Source: CF-161 sp035638495
GTDB lineage: Bacteria; Chloroflexota; Dormibacteria; Dormibacterales; Dormibacteraceae
Assembly: GCA_035638495.1 (NCBI GenBank)
Contig: DASQZW010000067.1
Span: 1 to 5,627, forward strand
Reading direction: 5' to 3'
Length of the DNA stretch: 5,627 nucleotides
In this document: positions 1 through 5,475 of the stretch, one piece after another
Numbering within the stretch: the first letter of the stretch is position 1
How the letters are laid out: each line of letters opens with the position of its first letter
Notes under the pieces: generated by a model
Database searches by the model: none
What the model saw: the letters and a program-made list of their open reading frames with translations, nothing else
What the model was told of the DNA's origin: nothing
Translations under genes and position numbers: made by a program

Positions 1-701
1 TCGGCATCATGGAGTCGATTCCGACGCTGCTCGACGCCGTTGACGGCTACCTCGGCGAGGGCTACCGGCGCATCAAGCTCAAGATCGAGCCCGGCTGGGA
101 CGTCGGCCCCGTGCGGGCCGTGCGGGAGCGCTTCCCCGACCTGCCCCTGCAGGTCGACGCCAACGCCGCCTACACGCCGGCCGACGCGCGCCACCTGGCG
201 CGGCTGGACGAGTTCGACCTGCTCCTGATCGAGCAGCCGCTGGCCGAGGACGACCTGCGCGGCCATGCCTCGCTCGCGGCCCGTCTGGCGACGCCGGTGT
301 GCCTGGACGAGTCGATCGTCTCGGCCCGCTCGGCCGCCGACGCGATCGCGATGGGCGCCTGCTCGATCGTCTGCGTCAAGCCCGCGCGCGTCGGCGGCTA
401 CCTCGAGGCGCGCCGCGTCCACGACGTCTGCCAGGCGAACGGCGTGCCGGTCTGGTGCGGCGGGATGCTGGAGACCGGGCTGGGACGGGCCGGCAACGTG
501 GCGCTGGCCGCGCTGCCCAACTTCACGCTGCCGGGCGACATGTCCGCGTCGGATCGCTACTACCGGCGGGACGTCACCGAGCCCTTCGTGCTGCGCGACG
601 GCCGCCTCGGCGTCCCGACGGGACCCGGCCTCGGCGTCGAGGTGGACGAGGTCGCGCTGCGCGAGGTGACCATGCGCGTGGACGTGGTCGATCGTCCCTA
701 G
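1..701 (+). CDS. menC: o-succinylbenzoate synthase / N-succinylamino acid racemase, 5'-truncated
   Basis: Enolase-superfamily enzyme that dehydrates SHCHC to o-succinylbenzoate in menaquinone synthesis; many members also, or instead, racemise N-succinylamino acids. The reading frame enters from the left edge (first full codon at base 3), so the methionine at base 9 is probably internal. Family members are about 370 residues, so roughly the first 140, the capping domain, are missing. Counting from that methionine, the barrel residues are all present: KLK with K23 and K25 (general acid/base), metal ligands D50 (QVDAN), E75 (IEQPL) and D100 (LDES), and K124 (VKPAR). The GGMLETGLGRAGN and LPGDMSASDRYY segments are typical of the MenC/NSAR branch. 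The TAG stop at 699-701 faces a minus-strand gene. Sequence alone does not separate OSBS from racemase activity; other men genes or an M20 deacylase upstream would decide. Confidence 0.9.
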   Translation, partial: GIMESIPTLLDAVDGYLGEGYRRIKLKIEPGWDVGPVRAVRERFPDLPLQVDANAAYTPADARHLARLDEFDLLLIEQPLAEDDLRGHASLAARLATPVCLDESIVSARSAADAIAMGACSIVCVKPARVGGYLEARRVHDVCQANGVPVWCGGMLETGLGRAGNVALAALPNFTLPGDMSASDRYYRRDVTEPFVLRDGRLGVPTGPGLGVEVDEVALREVTMRVDVVDRP

Positions 702-711
702 CTAGCTAGGG
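696..711. repeat. perfect 16-base palindrome holding both convergent stop codons
   Basis: CCCTAGCTAGCTAGGG equals its own reverse complement. It contains the TAG stop of menC (699-701) and, on the other strand, the TAG stop of the small membrane protein gene (706-708), plus three CTAG tetramers. As RNA from either strand it can fold into a six-pair stem with a CUAG loop, so it might act as a short bidirectional terminator. No U-run follows on either side, so intrinsic termination is not demonstrated. The palindrome is seen directly; the function is inferred. Confidence 0.5.
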
Positions 712-1020
712 CAGGCGGTGGTGGCGCTGCTGCTGGAGCTGCTGCAGGATCTGCGCCAGCGTCGGCGCCTGCAACTGGCCCCGGCTGCGCTCTGACCCCA
801 TCGTTGTGGGGGTCGGCACGTCCGCCGCGACGGGCATCGTCGGCACCGGCGACGGCGGCGGGGTGGTGGCGTCCGAGGCCGGCTCCGCCACGACGGGCGG
901 GACGTGCGCGACGGCCACGGTGGGGCGGGAGGTGTAGTCGGAGAAGGACACGATCAGCGCCAGGACGCACAGGAGCAGCACGCCGCCGACGGCCATGAGC
1001 ACGAGTCTCGTCTGGCGCAT
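706..1020 (-). CDS. small membrane-anchored Pro/Thr-rich protein, hypothetical
   Basis: This is a 104-residue protein I do not recognise. A short basic N-terminus (MRQTR) is followed by one hydrophobic helix at about residues 6-25. Next comes an extended Pro/Thr/Val/Ala-rich stretch (about 32-73), and the C-terminus is a Gln-rich probable helix (about 82-99, QLQAPTLAQILQQLQQQ). The layout fits a single-pass or signal-anchored protein with its tail outside the cytoplasm. C18 lies inside the helix but its context (LLLC) is not a convincing lipobox. The ATG at 1020 was chosen because AGGAGGG sits six bases upstream and the hydrophobic helix starts at once; a longer frame to 1260 would add a basic, low-complexity extension with no support. 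It is convergent with menC and divergent from the membrane gene at 1148. Confidence 0.72.
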   Translation of the reverse strand: MRQTRLVLMAVGGVLLLCVLALIVSFSDYTSRPTVAVAHVPPVVAEPASDATTPPPSPVPTMPVAADVPTPTTMGSERSRGQLQAPTLAQILQQLQQQRHHRLP

Positions 1021-1026
1021 AGAGAT

Positions 1027-1033
1027 CCCTCCT
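1027..1033 (-). promoter_or_regulatory. strong Shine-Dalgarno site of the small membrane protein
   Basis: The minus strand reads AGGAGGG, six bases before the ATG at 1020. It is the best ribosome binding site in the window and fixes the start of this gene. Confidence 0.8.
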
Positions 1034-1108
1034 ACATCGAAACGCCGGGCGCGGCCAGAGTACCTGACCGGCCGCACATGATAGGCTGCTGCGCGAGGTA
1101 CTCGGCTT

Positions 1109-1128
1109 CGGCCGCTGGCTGGCGGCCG
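1109..1128. repeat. GC-rich inverted repeat in the divergent intergenic region
   Basis: CGGCCGC (1109-1115) and GCGGCCG (1122-1128) are exact inverted repeats around a six-base spacer. The hairpin would lie in the leader of the membrane gene, nine bases before its purine-rich ribosome site. It may affect translation or be an operator half-pair, but seven-base GC palindromes are common in DNA this GC-rich. I found no convincing -35/-10 pair elsewhere in 1021-1147. Confidence 0.3.
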
Positions 1129-1147
1129 TTCGCAGCGAGAGGGGGGT

Positions 1148-1585
1148 TTGAGCGTCGGTCTTCTTGCGCTGTTCTCGTGGCTGGCGACTGCCAGCTTCGG
1201 CGCGTTCCTGGTGTACCTCTGGGCGGGACGCGCCTCGCGGTCCGGCCGCCCGCGCCTCACCTACGGCCGACCGCCGCCCTACATCCCGCGCTGGCTGATC
1301 ACCATGCACGTGCTGATGGCGGTCGGCGGCCTGGTCTTCTGGGTTGGCACGCTCGTCCTGCTCGACGAACTGGCGTACGTGGCGCTGCCCACCCTCGTGG
1401 GGGTGGGACTGCTCGGCTCCTTCATGTTCCTCCGCTGGCTGGGCAGCCGCCGGGCCCGACGGGCGGCCCAGACGCCGAACCGCGCGCCGTCCGAATCCCG
1501 CCTGCCCACGGTGGCCGTCATCAGCCACGGCGTGCTCGGCGTCACAACCGTGATACTCGTCGTGCTCAGCTACTTCCGGCCCTAA
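1148..1585 (+). CDS. four-helix integral membrane protein, hypothetical
   Basis: This is a 145-residue protein of no family I can name. Four hydrophobic segments are visible at about residues 4-26, 50-72, 75-98 and 120-142. The loops at 27-49 and 99-119 are rich in Arg, while the loop between helices 2 and 3 is short and acidic (D73, E74). By the positive-inside rule both termini face outward. H54 and H127 sit near the cytoplasmic ends of helices 2 and 4, in similar hydrophobic surroundings, so they could lie close together, for example as metal or heme ligands; this is speculative. The TTG start at 1148 is used because GAGAGGGGGG (1137-1146) lies just before it and no ATG or GTG lies in frame between it and the upstream stop at 1082. 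The stop is 40 bases before the R2lox gene on the same strand, so co-transcription is possible. Confidence 0.75.
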   Translation: MSVGLLALFSWLATASFGAFLVYLWAGRASRSGRPRLTYGRPPPYIPRWLITMHVLMAVGGLVFWVGTLVLLDELAYVALPTLVGVGLLGSFMFLRWLGSRRARRAAQTPNRAPSESRLPTVAVISHGVLGVTTVILVVLSYFRP

Positions 1586-1588
1586 GGC

Positions 1589-1618
1589 TTCTAGAGGGCT
1601 TCCGGGGCGGTCTACGCT
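1589..1618 (+). promoter_or_regulatory. possible promoter for a leaderless R2lox transcript
   Basis: TACGCT at 1613-1618 fits the actinobacterial -10 pattern TANNNT and ends seven bases before the R2lox ATG at 1626. That would place the transcription start at or next to the start codon. TTCTAG at 1589-1594 is a poor -35 match with an 18-base spacer. No Shine-Dalgarno sequence precedes the ATG, which also fits leaderless expression. The evidence is weak, and read-through from the membrane gene upstream is an alternative. Confidence 0.25.
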
Positions 1619-1625
1619 GTTCCAG

Positions 1626-2537
1626 ATGAGCGCGACGAGAACCGGTTACGCCACCACGTCCGAGCGAGGGCTGCGGTGGGACTCCGTGCCCATGCGCCTG
1701 TGGCAGAAGGCGAAGCGCCTCGGGGTCTGGGACCCGGCCGCGATCGACCTGACGGCCGACCGCGAGCACTGGTCCCGCTTCACGACCGAGGAGCGGGAGT
1801 TCATCCTGCGCACGATCGCGCTGTTCCAGGCCGGTGAGGAGGCGGTCACGATCGACCTCCTGCCCCTGATCGAGGCGATCGCCGCCGAGGGACGGATCGA
1901 GGAGGAGATGTACCTGACCTCCTTCCTGTGGGAGGAGGCCAAGCACGTGGAGCTCTTCCGGCGCTGGCTCGACGAGGTGGCCGAGGCACGCCACGACCTC
2001 TCCGGCTACGTGACGCCGAGCTACGAGCTGCTGTTCGGGGAGGAGCTGCCCATGTCGATGGGCGCGCTGCGCACCGACCAGTCGCCCGAGGCGCAGATCC
2101 GGGCCTCGACGACGTACAACATGATCATCGAGGGCGTCCTGGCCGAGACGGGGTACCACGGGTTCCGCGAGTCGCTCGTGGCCAACCGGCTGCTGCCCGG
2201 CCTGCTCGACGGGATCACGCTGGTGGCCCGGGACGAGAGCCGGCACATCCGCTACGGGGTGTACCTGCTCAACCGCCTGATCGCGACGACGCCCGGCGGC
2301 TGGGACGTGATGAACGGGCGGATGAACGAGCTGCTGGGCCCGGCCATGGGCGTCGTGGCCGAGTTCTGGGAGCACTTCGACCCCGACCGGGCCCCGTTCG
2401 GCCAGACGATGCAGAAGTTCCTGGACTTCGCCAGCACGATGTTCGACAAGCGGATGAAGGTGCTCGAGCGGGACCGCGGCAAGGGGCTGCGGGACATCGA
2501 GGCCGCCACCCTCGCCGACATCGCCGAGGAGGGATAG
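1626..2537 (+). CDS. R2-like ligand-binding oxidase (R2lox), Mn/Fe
   Basis: This 303-residue ferritin-fold protein is related to the class I ribonucleotide reductase small subunit and resembles Mycobacterium tuberculosis Rv0233 (about 314 residues). R2lox proteins bind a long-chain fatty-acid-like ligand, activate O2 at a Mn/Fe centre and form an internal Val-Tyr ether bond; they are not RNR subunits and their natural substrate is unknown. All six metal ligands are visible: E71 (AGEEAVT), E104 and H107 (EEAKH), E169 (IIEG), E204 and H207 (DESRH). V74 and Y164 (TTYN) match the crosslink pair. Every one of these is displaced by a constant +2 from the Geobacillus kaustophilus numbering I recall (E69, V72, E102, H105, Y162, E167, E202, H205). 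The ATG at 1626 keeps the N-terminal segment seen in Rv0233 (TRTG...LRWDSVPMRLW), although no clear ribosome site precedes it. It is the first gene of a probable operon with the SDR (10-base gap) and aminotransferase. Confidence 0.93.
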   Translation: MSATRTGYATTSERGLRWDSVPMRLWQKAKRLGVWDPAAIDLTADREHWSRFTTEEREFILRTIALFQAGEEAVTIDLLPLIEAIAAEGRIEEEMYLTSFLWEEAKHVELFRRWLDEVAEARHDLSGYVTPSYELLFGEELPMSMGALRTDQSPEAQIRASTTYNMIIEGVLAETGYHGFRESLVANRLLPGLLDGITLVARDESRHIRYGVYLLNRLIATTPGGWDVMNGRMNELLGPAMGVVAEFWEHFDPDRAPFGQTMQKFLDFASTMFDKRMKVLERDRGKGLRDIEAATLADIAEEG

Positions 2538-2547
2538 CGGCAGCGGT

Positions 2548-3291
2548 ATGGATCTCGGACTGCAGGACGCACGGGCGCTGGTCACCGCGGCCAGCAAGGG
2601 GCTGGGCCGGGCCTGCGCCGCCGCGCTCGCGGCGGAGGGCGCCCGGGTGTTCATCGTGTCGCGCGACGAGGGGCGGCTGAGGGACGCCGAGCGCGAGATC
2701 GGCGCGGTCGGCCACCTGGCGGTCGACCTCTCGACGCCCGGCGCCCCCGAGCGCGCGGTCGAGGCGGCCGTCGCCGCCCTGGGCGGGCTCGACATCCTGG
2801 TCTGCAACGCCGGCGGTCCGCCCCCCGGCACGTTCTCCTCCACGCCGGTCGAGGAGTGGGAGGTCGGCTTCCGGCTGACGCTCATGAGCACGGTCCGTCT
2901 GTCGAAGGCGGCCCTGCCGCTCCTGGTGGACTCGGGCCGGGGCCGGATCGTGAACATCACCTCGATCTCCGTCCGCCAGCCGATCCCGAACATCCTGCTC
3001 TCGAACGCGTTCCGCTCTGCGGTCACGGCCATGGCGAAGACGCTCGCCGGCGAGGTGGCCGGCCAGGGGGTGACGGTCAACAACCTGGCACCGGGCACGA
3101 TCCTCACCGACCGTGTCCACCAGCTGTACGCCGGCAGCCTGGACGACGTCGCGCGGAGCGTCCCCGCCGGGCGCATCGGCGACCCGGGTGAGTTCGGCGC
3201 CGTGTGCGCGTTCCTGTGCTCGCGGCAGGCGGCCTACATCACGGGCCAGACCATCGGTGTCGATGGCGGGGCCCAGCGTGGGGTTCACTGA
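2548..3291 (+). CDS. divergent SDR-family protein with altered catalytic tetrad
   Basis: This 247-residue Rossmann-fold protein has the length of a classical short-chain dehydrogenase/reductase and is FabG-like overall. The nucleotide motif reads TAASKGLG (13-20), instead of TGxxxGxG, and is followed by the NAGG motif (87-90) and a C-terminal ITGQTIGVDGG. The usual Asn-Ser-Tyr-Lys tetrad aligns as T111, S139, S152 and R156, so the Tyr general acid and the Lys are both replaced. S139 to S152 keeps the normal 13-residue spacing, so this is substitution and not misalignment. It matches my memory of the beta-ketoacyl-reductase-like SDR subgroup that lacks the canonical tetrad (cd05344). It may bind NAD(P) or an acyl ligand and act by different chemistry, or not be a reductase. 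It lies 10 bases after R2lox; GAGGAGGG at 2526-2533 is 14 bases from the ATG, so translation is probably coupled. Confidence 0.88.
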   Translation: MDLGLQDARALVTAASKGLGRACAAALAAEGARVFIVSRDEGRLRDAEREIGAVGHLAVDLSTPGAPERAVEAAVAALGGLDILVCNAGGPPPGTFSSTPVEEWEVGFRLTLMSTVRLSKAALPLLVDSGRGRIVNITSISVRQPIPNILLSNAFRSAVTAMAKTLAGEVAGQGVTVNNLAPGTILTDRVHQLYAGSLDDVARSVPAGRIGDPGEFGAVCAFLCSRQAAYITGQTIGVDGGAQRGVH

Positions 3292-3295
3292 GACC

Positions 3296-4486
3296 ATGGG
3301 GATTCGTTTCGCGGAGCGGATGGATCGGTTGGGCACCGAGGGCGCGTTCGAGGTGCTGGCGCGGGCGCGTGGCCTGGAGGCCGCCGGACGGCACGTCGTC
3401 CACCTGGAGATCGGGGAGCCGGACTTCGCGACGCCCGACAACATCACGGAGGCCGCGATCTCCGCGCTGCACGCCGGCTATACCCACTACACGCCGGCCG
3501 GCGGCATCATGGAGGCGCGAGAGGCGGTCGCCCGGTTCGTCTCGCGCCGCCTGGGGATCGACGCACAGCCGGCCGAGGTGGTGCTGACGCCGGGGTCCAA
3601 GAACGTGCTGCTGTTCGTGCTCCTGGCCTGCGTCGAGCCCGGCGACGAGGTGATCTACCCGGACCCGGGCTACCCGATCTACGCGTCGCTGGTCAACTTC
3701 ATCGGCGCCCGGCCGGTGCCCGTCCGGCTGCGCGAGGATCGGGCCTTCCGCATGGACCTGGACGAGCTCGCCGCCCTGGTCACCTCGAGGACCCGGCTGC
3801 TGATCCTGAACTCCCCGCAGAACCCGACCGGTGGCGTGCTCACCGAGGAGGACGTGGCGTTCATCGCGCGCCTGGCGGTCGAGCACGACCTGGTGGTCAT
3901 CTCGGACGAGATCTACTCGCAGATCGTGTACGGCCACGAGCACGTGTCGGTGCTGTCGCAGCCGCACATGAAGGAGCGCACGGTCCTGATGGACGGGATG
4001 TCGAAGGCGTACGCGATGTGCGGGTGGCGCCTGGGCTACGGGGTCGCGCCCCGCGAGCTGGCCAGCCGGATGGAGGCGCTGATGATCAACTCCTCCTCGT
4101 GCGCGGCGGCGTTCGCGCAGATGGCGGTGATCGAGGCGTTCGAGTCCCCCGAGTCCGACCTGGCGGTGCGCCGGATGGTGGAGCAGTTCCGCTCCCGCCG
4201 GGACCTGGTCGTGGCGGGCCTGAACGCGATGCCGGGGGTCCGGTGCCAGGTCCCGCAAGGAGCGTTCTACGCCTTCCCGAACGTCGAGGGCACGGGCCTG
4301 GACGAGCGCCGGCTCGCGGAGGACCTGCTCGAAGAGGCGGGGGTGGCGCTCCTGCCCGGCTCGGCCTTCGGCCCCGCGGGCGAGGGCTTCCTTCGGCTCG
4401 CCTACACGCAGTCGGAGGCCGACCTTCGGCTCGGCCTGGAGCGGATGGGGAACCACCTGGCGGACCGGGTGCCGGTCGGCGGCTAG
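3296..4486 (+). CDS. class I/II PLP-dependent aminotransferase (aspartate/aromatic type)
   Basis: This fold-type I aminotransferase has 396 residues, which is full length for the family. Visible motifs are EIGEPDF (38-44), YTPAGG (65-70), PGSKN (99-103), PGYPIY (124-129), NPTGG (N176), SDEIY (D204 for the pyridine nitrogen, Y207) and SKAYAMCGWRLGY. In the last motif K237 is the Schiff-base lysine and R245 contacts the cofactor phosphate. R367 (FLRLAY) corresponds to the Arg that binds the substrate carboxylate. All catalytic residues are intact, so it should be an active amino acid:2-oxo acid transaminase; the substrate cannot be read from sequence. The ATG at 3296 is four bases after the SDR stop, which argues for an operon and coupled translation. 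An in-frame ATG at 3263 would overlap the SDR by 29 bases and is less likely. Its TAG overlaps the stop of the convergent DUF559 gene. Confidence 0.93.
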   Translation: MGIRFAERMDRLGTEGAFEVLARARGLEAAGRHVVHLEIGEPDFATPDNITEAAISALHAGYTHYTPAGGIMEAREAVARFVSRRLGIDAQPAEVVLTPGSKNVLLFVLLACVEPGDEVIYPDPGYPIYASLVNFIGARPVPVRLREDRAFRMDLDELAALVTSRTRLLILNSPQNPTGGVLTEEDVAFIARLAVEHDLVVISDEIYSQIVYGHEHVSVLSQPHMKERTVLMDGMSKAYAMCGWRLGYGVAPRELASRMEALMINSSSCAAAFAQMAVIEAFESPESDLAVRRMVEQFRSRRDLVVAGLNAMPGVRCQVPQGAFYAFPNVEGTGLDERRLAEDLLEEAGVALLPGSAFGPAGEGFLRLAYTQSEADLRLGLERMGNHLADRVPVGG

Positions 4487-4492
4487 CTGCCG
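4477..4492. repeat. near-palindrome centred on two overlapping convergent stop codons
   Basis: CGGCGGCTAGCTGCCG forms a six-pair stem (one pair is G-U in the plus-strand RNA) around CTAG at 4483-4486. That tetramer holds the plus-strand TAG (4484-4486) and the minus-strand TAG (4483-4485). It has the same plan as the palindrome at 696-711 and shares the core GCTAGCT. No U-run follows, so a terminator role is only a possibility. Confidence 0.4.
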
Positions 4493-5364
4493 GATGGCCC
4501 ATGCAGCGCCGCGCGCACCTGTTCGACGAGCCGTCCCGGAGTCCGCAGGACGTCAGCCGCGGTGAAGCGGAGGAGGCGGAAGCCGGCGTTGACCAGTCCA
4601 TTCTGGCGTCGGTCGTCCGCCACCAGCGCCTCTCGGTGGGTGCCTCCGTCGTACTCGAGGCAAAGCCGCGCCGCCCGGTAGTACAGGTCGGGTCGCGCCA
4701 GGAAACGGCCCTCCGCGTCGTACAGCCGGACCTGCGCCTCCGGCCGCGGCAGCCCGGCGAAGACGAGGATCAGCCGGAGACGCGTCTCCATCGGCGACTC
4801 CGCCGCCGGTTCCGTGAGCTCCACGAGTCGCCGGAGGTCGATGACGCCCTTCCGGCCCGGGTGCTGGGCGATGTGGGCGGTGATCTGGGCCAGGTCGAGC
4901 AGCCGCCGGTGCAGCGCCAGGTCCGCCGTTACGACTGCCTCGACGAGCGGGAGACGGCGGCTGAGGTCAACCACGGTCCTCAGGACCGAGGTCGCCCGCA
5001 ATCCGCGCCGCTCAACGACCTCGCCGTCTCCCAGTCGGGCGCGGCGGACAAGGACGCCCGTTCGTGCCGAGACACCGCACCGCTCGGGGACGGTGACCTC
5101 TACGGGGTCACACGGCGGGAGGTCGAGGCCGTGGAGCCAGGCTGCAGTCCGGCCCGAGAAGGCCGCCTCGGGTGGGAGACGCCGCCGGACAGCCGCCAGC
5201 GTGATGGCCGGGCCATCGTCGAGCCCCGCCCATGCGTACAGACCGCTGCCCAGGCGCCGCCAGGCGGAGCTCCGGAGGTGCTTGCGCGTGAGCCCCATTT
5301 CCGCGGCCTCGAGCAGGGTGAACGGTCCGCTCTTCAAAGCCGGGGGCACAACCGGATGTGTCAT
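4483..5364 (-). CDS. AbiEi-type winged-helix protein fused to a DUF559 nuclease-like domain
   Basis: This 293-residue protein is of a kind often found in several copies in actinobacterial genomes. The N-terminal part (about 15-45, FTLLEAAEMGLT...GSGLYAW) is the winged helix annotated as AbiEi antitoxin-like. The middle (about 67-150) holds SGRTAAWLHGLDLPP...VEVTVPE and TSVLRTVVDLSRRLP, typical of these proteins. The C-terminal part (about 190-290) is DUF559, related to Vsr/PD-(D/E)XK nucleases. Its candidate active-site residues are E193 (ETRLR), D226 (RPDLYY), E237 and D239 (LEYDGGTH), H243 and D251. The family's role is not established; DNA cleavage, repair or defence are possibilities. No AbiEii toxin gene is next to it. 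The ATG at 5364 starts just before the winged helix; a GTG at 5424 would add 20 residues of unsupported low-complexity sequence. Neither start has a clear ribosome site. Confidence 0.8.
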   Translation of the reverse strand: MTHPVVPPALKSGPFTLLEAAEMGLTRKHLRSSAWRRLGSGLYAWAGLDDGPAITLAAVRRRLPPEAAFSGRTAAWLHGLDLPPCDPVEVTVPERCGVSARTGVLVRRARLGDGEVVERRGLRATSVLRTVVDLSRRLPLVEAVVTADLALHRRLLDLAQITAHIAQHPGRKGVIDLRRLVELTEPAAESPMETRLRLILVFAGLPRPEAQVRLYDAEGRFLARPDLYYRAARLCLEYDGGTHREALVADDRRQNGLVNAGFRLLRFTAADVLRTPGRLVEQVRAALHGPSGS

Positions 5365-5433
5365 GTCCGCGAGGATGGGCGACGCGGTCCCGCTCGCCAA
5401 CCCAACCGGTAAAGACGCACACACCGGTGTTCG

Positions 5434-5457
5434 GGGCCATCCGCCGGCGGATGGCCC
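5434..5457. repeat. perfect 24-base palindrome, copy 1
   Basis: GGGCCATCCGCC is followed directly by its exact reverse complement. It lies 69 bases upstream of the chosen DUF559 start and just outside the alternative GTG start. It could be an operator for a dimeric regulator, or fold as a hairpin (about ten pairs with a small loop) to end the minus-strand gene upstream. No U-run follows on the minus strand. Confidence 0.6.
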
Positions 5458-5475
5458 TACGGCCTGTCCACCAGC

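Noticed and set aside
3..14. 12-base word GGCATCATGGAG shared by the menC fragment and the aminotransferase (near 3505)
   Set aside because: Both copies encode the common residues Gly-Ile-Met-Glu in unrelated proteins, so it is a coding coincidence.
1021..1108. Possible promoters in the divergent region: TAGGCT (1082-1087, plus) and TACTCT (1058-1063, minus)
   Set aside because: Both fit TANNNT, but neither has a -35 element at 16-19 bases, and such hexamers arise often by chance.
1579..1599. Hairpin GCCCT ... AGGGC around the stop of the membrane gene, as a terminator before R2lox
   Set aside because: The stem is only five pairs with an 11-base loop and no U-run follows.
1566..3176. Long minus-strand open frame of 536 codons opposite R2lox and the SDR
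   Set aside because: It is antisense to two well-recognised genes, its translation is rich in Arg/Pro/Ala with no recognisable domain, and long antisense frames are expected in DNA this GC-rich.
3239..4456. Minus-strand open frame of 405 codons opposite the aminotransferase
   Set aside because: The translation is a His/Arg/Gln-rich shadow of the aminotransferase codons, and no start with a ribosome site is seen.
4018..5412. Plus-strand open frame of 464 codons running from inside the aminotransferase across the DUF559 gene
   Set aside because: It overlaps two genes of recognised family in other frames and is low-complexity (Gly/Arg/Pro).
5405..5430. ACCGGT (5405-5410) and ACACCGGTGT (5421-5430), two small palindromes 18 bases apart near the alternative DUF559 start
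   Set aside because: They are short, GC-rich and self-complementary, so chance is likely, and a similar AACCGGTT occurs inside the R2lox coding region.
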